A stretch of DNA of 64,000 nt, taken from contig NC_061863.1 in assembly GCF_907164915.1 (NCBI RefSeq), positions 28,067,710 to 28,131,709 on the forward strand, read 5' to 3'. Source of the DNA: Impatiens glandulifera. Taxonomy: Eukaryota; Streptophyta; Magnoliopsida; Ericales; Balsaminaceae. A program made the translations under genes and the position numbers. This document shows positions 58,870 to 64,000 of the stretch, piece by piece. The notes beneath the pieces are model-generated. The model made no database searches. It was not told where the DNA came from and was given only the letters and a program-made list of their open reading frames with translations. Position 1 is the first letter of the stretch, and every line of letters begins with the position of its first letter.

Positions 58870-59372
58870 ACTGATCCGTTGACCCTGAATTCTGTTGTAA
58901 CAATTAAACATATTTCGGCTACACAGTATTATCATTTATATTTTTAATAAAATGATTATTTGAAATCGAATTTTAATCTCTTTCTTGCGTTTTCTTCAGC
59001 AAATAATCCACAAAAAATATTTTTGGAAACATAATAAAAATAATGTTCATTATTTTTATTTTTGGGTATTTTTGGAATTTTGGGGTATTTATTTAATTGT
59101 TTTTAAGTCATAAATTATACACTGATCCGTTGACCCTGAATCTTGTTGTAACAATTAAACATAATTCGTCTACACAGTATTATTATTTATATTTTTAATA
59201 TAAAAGTTATTTGAAATCGAATTTTAATCTCTTTCTTGCGTTTTTTCTTTAACAAAAATTCCACAAAAAATATTTTTGGAAACATAATAAAAATAATGTT
59301 CATTATTTTTATTTTTTGGTATTTTTGGAATTTTGGAGTATTTATTTAATTGTTTTAAGTCATAAATTATAC
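58870..59372. repeat. Direct tandem duplication, 251-bp period
   Basis: 58870-59120 and 59121-59372 both start ACTGATCCGTTGACCCTGAA and end TAAGTCATAAATTATAC, with only a few substitutions and small indels. Confidence 0.9.
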
Positions 59373-61080
59373 ATAATTTATGTTTAAAATAATAATTAAA
59401 TAATTTCAACCCCTTTTTGGGTTTAATTTGGGTAAAATAAATGCAATATTTTAACCTCAAATTATTTTTGAATTTTTATTTAATCTTCCTAATTAAGGTT
59501 TAATTATCATAATAATTAACCCTAATTTGATCTATAATCTTTTTTGGATTATTTTAAATTTAAAGATTCAAAATATTATTTTAATATTATTATAAATTAA
59601 TAATATTGTTTATAAATTAGAATATATCAAATTTTCATGTTTAAGAGACCATAATTTTGACAGACACGACGAACAACGTGTCCAGACTCTTTCCCAAGTG
59701 TAATCGAGCACTAGATAAAAAAAAATGAGAAACTCCCAATATATTTTTCTTTTCCCAATATCTCGTGTAGTTAGTGACAACTATAAAAAATCAAAGTTAG
59801 TCTATCATTTAATTAAATCCTAATTTTGGTTCCTCGTCTCATTTAGGCAAGACAATTTTGAAGAAGTGTCGTTTATTCGCCTCATTTTACAAAATTCGAG
59901 AAGATAGTAAGTAAAATGATTTAATGAAATCAATAATTAGAACGTACTATAGCCGCGCCTCTTATATTGGTTTCGGATCTCATTTTCGAGATTCGAGAGC
60001 AATGTGAGTTATGAGTGTCGATTATCAAGTCGAAAATATTTTTCAAAGAATTGATTTTTTGGACTTTACACAATGAAAATTTTCACTTATACAATTTTTT
60101 TAATTATTTGGTAAAGAGGATATGCCTTCCAATTGATTTTGTTCTTAACTTACATTCTGCTTAAAGCTAGGCAGATAAAATTTAACTTGATATTAGAGCC
60201 AAATATCAATCTTGGAAAACTTTACATAATGATAGAACAACACAAAGAATAATTAGCTAGGGTCAATCTTGACATTAGGAAGCGCAATCACTCTTACACA
60301 AATAAAAGCTTGCAATTTTTTTAAAGAGGTGCAAATGCAATAGACACTCTGAAACGCTTAAAACTAATTTGTTTTGTTTTGTAGTAAAATTTGTCTCATT
60401 GTTTAAATGTTTGTCTATTTTTGTTGAACTAATTTGAATAAAGTTAGTTGATTGTTCACATTGAAAAGCTTTGTATCTTATATCTGAACATGATTGATTG
60501 TTTTGATTATTGACCTTTTTTTATTTAGATATAGAATTATTGTTAAATTGTTGCATTAATTAAAAAGATTACTTTTCTGAATTATGTGATAAGGTTATGC
60601 AATCTCTTTAGAAGGTTTGTTGGCTTTTCTTCCTTTGAATTCAAATACTAAAAAAGTTGAAGCAATTTGTTGATGAAGATTGTTCTGTGTAATAAAATTT
60701 GTATGTAAGTTGATAGTTAAAGGTGTGAAAGTAGCAGACAAGTTTAAAATATCTTCAAAGATAAGGTCTATGGACATTTCAATCTAGGTTAGTTATTGTT
60801 GATCTCAAGTTAAGAGGGAATTCCTCAAGGCCGAATACAAAGATGGCCTTAACAATTTCTATTGGTAAAAACATTTTACTCCCTCATCTTAACAAATTGT
60901 TTTTACACTCTTATATAAGTGGTTCTAGCTTCCATGATGATGCAGCGTGCGTGGCTAGGATGAACCTTTATCAAGATTCGTTGATTCTTACGAATACCGA
61001 AAGTTGATAGATATTGAGGAGACCTCGTTTTCTGATTAATAATCTTCCCCTAACAAAGTGTTTTAAGATTCTTTTAAATA
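59373..61080. other. AT-rich DNA, no gene recognised
   Basis: Contains the second copy of the 70-bp word (59646-59715). TTGATATTAGAGCC at 60187 resembles a degenerate copia primer site, but no LTR end adjoins it. Confidence 0.4.
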
Positions 61081-61192
61081 CTCAAACCCTAGCTTGCAAA
61101 AGAAATAAACAACTTTTAATAAATTGCAAAAAAACACCCGAAACTAATAAAAATGCGATTTTGAGCCCCTAAACGTTTCCGCCCGAAAAACA
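61081..61192 (-). repeat. Post-pol region or LTR start of the gypsy element
   Basis: On the minus strand after the pol stop: GTGTTTTTCGGGCGGAAACG, then AT-rich sequence with GAGTATTTAAAAG further on. Such sequence usually leads into the gypsy 3' LTR, but I could not fix the LTR border. Confidence 0.4.
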
Positions 61193-63538
61193 CTAGGCAA
61201 TCGTCGAAATCTGACACTTGCGAGATATTTTCGGATGCTGCAACTTTCGCATAAACGCCTCTTCGACTCGCACCGCATCATTCCCCCCAGGGTAGAAAAG
61301 ATTCGTCCTCGAATCTGGAACCGCATCATCCTCATCAGAAGAAGACTCACCCACAAAAGGAACAAGATGCTTCACATTGAACACATCAGAGGTACGCACA
61401 TGGCTGGGAAGGCGTAAACGATAAGCATTGGGGTTGATCTTCTCCACAATCTCAACAGGACCAATCTTCTTAGCAGCAAGCTTGCTATATTCATGAGCTG
61501 GAAAACGATCCTTAGTCAGAATAGCCCACACAAAGTCACCAACTTCAAAATCAACAGCACGCCTTCTCGAATCAGCCTTCTCCTTGTACTTGGCAGTAGC
61601 AGCAACCAAGCGGTCATGAGTGGTCTGATGAACCTGAGCCAACTGACCAACAAAATCCGCAGCAGTGGAATGAGGACGCACCTTGCTGGGCAGCGCTAAC
61701 AAATCAAGAGGGGCACGCGGAGACAGCCCGTAAATCACATGGAAAGGACTGAAACCAGTGGAGCGATTAACAGCATGATTGTGAGCAAACTCGGCCTGAG
61801 GCAGCTTCAGATCCCAAGCCTTAGGATGATCCCCAACTAAACTGCGCAGAAGGTTCCCCAAAGACCTATTAACAACTTCAGTTAGGCCATCAGTTTGCGG
61901 GTGATAGGCACTGCTAAAATTCAGCTGAGTATTAACCAAACGCCAAAGACTCCTCCAAAAGTGACTCACAAAGCGAGTGTCCCGATCAGAAACTATGGAG
62001 GCAGGAAGTCCATGAAGGCGATACACATCCCTGAAATAAAGCTGTGCAACAGCCACAGCATCAGAGGTTTTCTTGCAGGGAATGAAATGAACCATCTTCG
62101 AGAATCGGTCAACCACCACAAAAATCGAATCAGAACCACGCTGGGTACGTGGCAGCCCAAGGACAAAATCCATACTGACATCAGACCATGGTTGAGTGGG
62201 AATAGGCAGAGGCAAGTATAACCCGGCATTAGTCGAAGCGCCCTTAGCCAACTGACAAACACGACAACGAGCAACAAAACGCCCCACCTCTTTGCGCATC
62301 GAAGGCCAGAAATAAGAAGCTGCAAGAAGCTGGAAGGTACGATCACGCCCAACATGGCCTTCTTTCTTGAGATCCAGTTTGCTAAACACAGAAGCACCAC
62401 CCAACTGATCCAACAAGTCATCCAACCGGGGAATAGGAAACCGATAACGCACTGTAATCTTGTTGATAGCACGACTATCAATGCACATAAGCCAAGACCC
62501 ATCCTTTTTTGGGGTAAGAAGGGCCGGGACAGCACAGGGACTAAGGCTCTCTCGAATGTGTCCCTTAGCCAGCAAGTCCTCCACCTGTCTACGCAACTCT
62601 TCATGTTCTTTGGGACTCATGCGGTAATGAGGACGGTTGGGTAGGGCAGCACTTGGAACCAAGTCAATGTGATGCTGGGTATCACGCAAAGGAGGCAAGG
62701 CACAAGGCAGATTCTCAGGAAAAACATCTGCAAACTCCTGTAACAGCGGCTGCACTGGAATAGGCACCTCAGAACAAGCACCACAGGTAATCAGCGAACA
62801 AAATAGAGCAAACACCATGCCCGATTCGACCATGGCGGTCTGAAAAGGACCCCGAGACAACAAGGTGGTAGGGGGGGACGCATGATGAGTGGGGGCAGCA
62901 CCCTTCTTGGGCTGATTTGGCATCAACACAATCTTGGTACCATGAAATAAGAACGTGTAGGTATTAGCACGCCCATCATGTATAACAGAATGATCAAACT
63001 GCCAAGGGCGACCAAGTAAAAGGTGACAAGCATCCATAGGAACCACATCACAATATACAACATCACGATAATGGGAACCAATGGAAAAATTAACAAGTAC
63101 GCGCTTAGAAACTGTAACATCCGTACCTTGACTTAGCCAGGACAGACGATAAGGCTTGGGGTGAGGTTCAGTGGACAGACCCAGCTTCGAAACTGCAACC
63201 TCAGAAATCACATTCTCACAACTCCCAGCATCAATGATGAAGGTGCAAACTTTGCCACCGATGGTACAAGTGGGATGGAACAGATTATTACGTAACCACT
63301 CGTTGTCAGGAGCACGAGGGGTTAAACATGATCGACGAATCACCAAAAGGGGGCCAACATCACCAGAAACATACTCCTCCGCTGCCTCATCATCATAAAC
63401 ATCATACACTGGCGCTGAATCTGAAGGAAGAGCAGAGTCAGGATCATCCACCTCAGTAAAAAGACCACGATTGGTGGACTTTGGGTTGCGACACTCTGCT
63501 TGGCGATGGCCAACTTCACCACAATTGAAACAACGCAA
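61193..63538 (-). pseudogene. Ty3/gypsy pol open frame (781 codons) lacking the RT core and RNase H
   Basis: In order: zinc knuckle CFNCGEVGHRQAEC (start), protease FIIDAGSCENVIS (about 105-117), RT N-terminus YRMSPKEHEELRRQVEDLLA and CIDSRAINKITVRYRFPIP, then FSKLDLK joined in frame to KEGHVGRDRTFQLLAASYFW of the integrase zinc domain. DDE integrase core follows (MDFVLGLPRTQRGSD, VSDRDTRFVSHFW, YHPQTDGLTEVVNR), then the C-terminal part VFNVKHLVPFVG and DSRTNLFYPGGNDA. The RT catalytic YxDD block and all of RNase H are absent, deleted at about 62365. The frame is otherwise open. Integrase and protease motifs are intact, so the copy could only move with help. Confidence 0.9.
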
Positions 63539-63594
63539 GCCACCGGGACGTCCCTGCGGGGGGGCTGTAGTGCCGCGAGGGGGGGCTGGGGTGG

Positions 63595-64000
63595 GATGGG
63601 CCGCTGGGAAGAAGAACCAATGCCACTAGTGGGGACAACCTGTTTTCCAAAGCTACCCGAACCGCGCCTGGCTAGCTGTTTCTCAGCTTGTGAAGCACGC
63701 TGATGTGCCTCAGAAACAGTCAAGGGATCAAACATATTCAAAATATCCTGCAACTGGAGGCGAAGGCCACCAATATAACGAGAAACCAACTGGAGAGGGG
63801 ACTCAGACAGGTCAACACGAGCCACAAAGGTGTAAAACTCAGTGGAATAGTCATCCACGGAACGAGAACCCTGACGAATATTCTGGAACCGCTGGTACAG
63901 GTTACGTTCGTAATTATATGGTAGAAACGCAGCCCCAATATGCTTCCTGAATTTGTCCCAATTCGTGAGCTTTGCCTTACCATGACGAACACGTGTCTGT
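63595..64000 (-). pseudogene. gypsy gag (partial, cut by the window edge)
   Basis: Retrotransposon gag domain: AAFLPYNYERNLYQRFQNIR, VDDYSTEFYTFVARVDLSES, LVSRYIGGLRLQLQDIL, EAHQRASQAEKQLARRG, then a Pro/Ser-rich linker. It lies in the -1 relation to the pol frame; the two frames meet around C-runs at 63555-63595. The N-terminus lies outside the window. Confidence 0.82.

Noticed and set aside
58538..58903. 121-residue minus-strand frame
   Set aside because: No family recognised, no splice partner, and the surroundings are repeat-like.
60180..60200. Copia primer site (TTGATATTAGAGCC)
   Set aside because: No LTR terminus stands next to it and no gag follows; likely chance or a very old remnant.
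61895..62644. Open frames on the plus strand opposite the gypsy pol
   Set aside because: They mirror the GC-rich integrase and RT coding strand; motifs are on the minus strand only.

Overview
The window is a piece of a plant (eudicot) nuclear chromosome. It has one intact host gene with introns and about 50 kb of nested LTR retrotransposons. Plant features are GT-AG introns of 0.1-1.8 kb, a plastid-type protein kinase gene, Ty1/copia and Ty3/gypsy elements primed by initiator tRNA-Met, MITEs and SINEs. From memory, the accessory proteins of the copia elements resemble unnamed repeat proteins of asterids such as Gesneriaceae. I therefore lean weakly to an asterid (Lamiales-like) host.

Layout. 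1-775 is an LTR fragment. 1229-2236 is a PIF/Harbinger-like MITE. 2973-13430 (minus) is ABC1K1 (PGR6), an ABC1-like kinase of plastoglobules; I could place 14 coding exons that join in frame with GT-AG introns, some of which carry small MITEs and SINEs. 14208-22608 (plus) is copia element E1, cut off at its 3' end. 23127-29010 (minus) is copia element E4, with two 0.84-kb LTRs, a decayed pol, and a solo LTR (25952-27110) nested inside. 29011-31850 is unclassified repeat DNA with a 93-bp tandem array. 31850-44686 (minus) is copia element E2. It is inserted into the 3' LTR of copia element E3 (minus, 44687-55661), whose reverse transcriptase is split by another solo LTR (48540-50557). 55662-56339 is a rearranged LTR/internal piece. 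56345-61080 is AT-rich repeat DNA. 61193-64000 (minus) is a Ty3/gypsy element running off the right edge.

How the parts fit. E1, E2 and E3 look like SIRE/Maximus-type copia elements: long LTRs (1.3-2.05 kb), gag, protease, integrase, RT and RNase H, then an extra gene between RNase H and the 3' LTR. The extra genes form one protein family. The clearest copies have their own TATA box and CT-rich leader, so they look like separately transcribed genes. In E2 the module is present three times. In E1, E3 and the solo LTR the LTRs carry 0.7-1.1 kb arrays of TTAGAC/GTCTAA palindromes, and a looser set of the same motifs lies upstream of the accessory gene. A purine tract survives directly after RNase H, upstream of the accessory region. 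All copia copies carry stops or frameshifts. The gypsy element has a long open frame that lacks the RT catalytic core and RNase H by an in-frame deletion.
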